Source: Azadirachta indica
Lineage: Eukaryota > Streptophyta > Magnoliopsida > Sapindales > Meliaceae
DNA: 64,000 nucleotides
Direction: 5' to 3'
Assembly: GCA_022749755.1 (NCBI GenBank)
Contig: CM040446.1
Location: 5,510,966-5,574,965, forward strand
Shown: piece after piece, positions 63,742 through 64,000 of the stretch
Numbering within the stretch: the stretch's first letter is position 1
Layout of the letters: each line of letters opens with the position of its first letter
Notes under the pieces: generated by a model
Told to the model about the DNA's origin: nothing
Database searches by the model: none
Seen by the model: the letters and a program-made list of their open reading frames with translations, nothing else
Program-made: the position numbers and the translations under genes

Positions 63742-64000
63742 ATGGTGATATCCATACTGTTATTAGTAGTTCTATTCATTGCTGGTTTCGTTAATATCTT
63801 CTTTTACTTTCCCACTAAGAAATTCTACGCATGGATTCAATCTAGATTTATCAGAGACCGCCCTTTGGCTGTTGAAGCAATTGCTAGTAATCCTGAGGTT
63901 TCATCGAGCAAATCAGAAAGGAGGGCTTCATACAAGAAAACTGAGCTGAAGAGGGTTTTTGCGACGTTTGATAAGGATGGAGATGGATTCATAACACAGA
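63742..64000 (+). CDS. Calmodulin-like protein with N-terminal membrane anchor (3' end outside window)
   Basis: Calcium sensor of the plant CML family; only the first 86 residues are present because the window ends inside the gene. Residues 3-24 are a hydrophobic segment (ISILLLVVLFIAGFVNIFF) likely to be a signal anchor, as in AtCML3/5-type proteins. A basic, serine-rich linker follows (about 52-64). The first EF-hand starts near residue 69 (ELKRVFATFDKDGDGFIT), with loop ligands Asp77, Asp79 and Asp81. The start is the first AUG after the (TTC)n leader and is followed directly by the hydrophobic segment. A full protein would be expected to have four EF-hands. The closest CML number cannot be set from this fragment. 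Confidence 0.85.
   Translation, partial: MVISILLLVVLFIAGFVNIFFYFPTKKFYAWIQSRFIRDRPLAVEAIASNPEVSSSKSERRASYKKTELKRVFATFDKDGDGFITQ

Overview
This is a 64-kb stretch of plant nuclear genome, almost certainly eudicot. The evidence is the AT-rich intergenic DNA, GT-AG introns, MITE-type transposons, and a set of plant-specific genes (two MIR396 loci, a RFS6/DIN10-type galactosyltransferase, DAYSLEEPER, a Pol IV/V Rpb7-like subunit). From memory the RFS6-type protein looks most like those of Sapindales such as Citrus, but I could not run a search and hold this weakly.

Layout: (1) 1.5-7.5 kb, minus strand: a CNOT10 (CCR4-NOT subunit) gene in six coding exons. (2) 7.5-14 kb: AT-rich DNA with several inverted-repeat elements. 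(3) 14.1-21.7 kb, minus strand: a decayed copy of a plant RIF1-like gene, with in-frame stops, frameshifts and a missing exon block. (4) 21.9-23.7 kb: a 1.8-kb foldback element with Mutator-type features and a 9-bp target duplication. (5) 28.8-32.2 kb, plus strand: a RFS6/DIN10-like gene with a G-box-rich upstream region and a spliced upstream ORF. (6) 32.4-33.05 kb: a second Mutator-type MITE between two convergent genes. (7) 33.6-38.7 kb, minus strand: a DAYSLEEPER orthologue (domesticated hAT transposase) whose N-terminus has grown into about 43 imperfect ETQP-type repeats. (8) 45.9-51.3 kb: MIR396a (plus) and MIR396b (minus), two convergent microRNA genes about 4.6 kb apart. (9) 56.3-58.1 kb, plus strand: the Pol IV/Pol V seventh subunit (NRPD7/NRPE7). 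(10) 63.7-64 kb: the start of a membrane-anchored calmodulin-like gene cut by the window edge.

The genes do not form one pathway, but several touch gene silencing and transcript control: CNOT10 (mRNA deadenylation), MIR396a/b (repression of GRF growth regulators), NRPD7/NRPE7 (RNA-directed DNA methylation) and DAYSLEEPER (a transposase turned nuclear factor). Most remaining DNA is AT-rich spacer with MITEs and microsatellites. I see no CRISPR array, rRNA or convincing tRNA. The most distinctive observations are the expanded DAYSLEEPER repeat tract, the convergent MIR396 pair, the broken RIF1 copy and the RFS6 upstream ORF.
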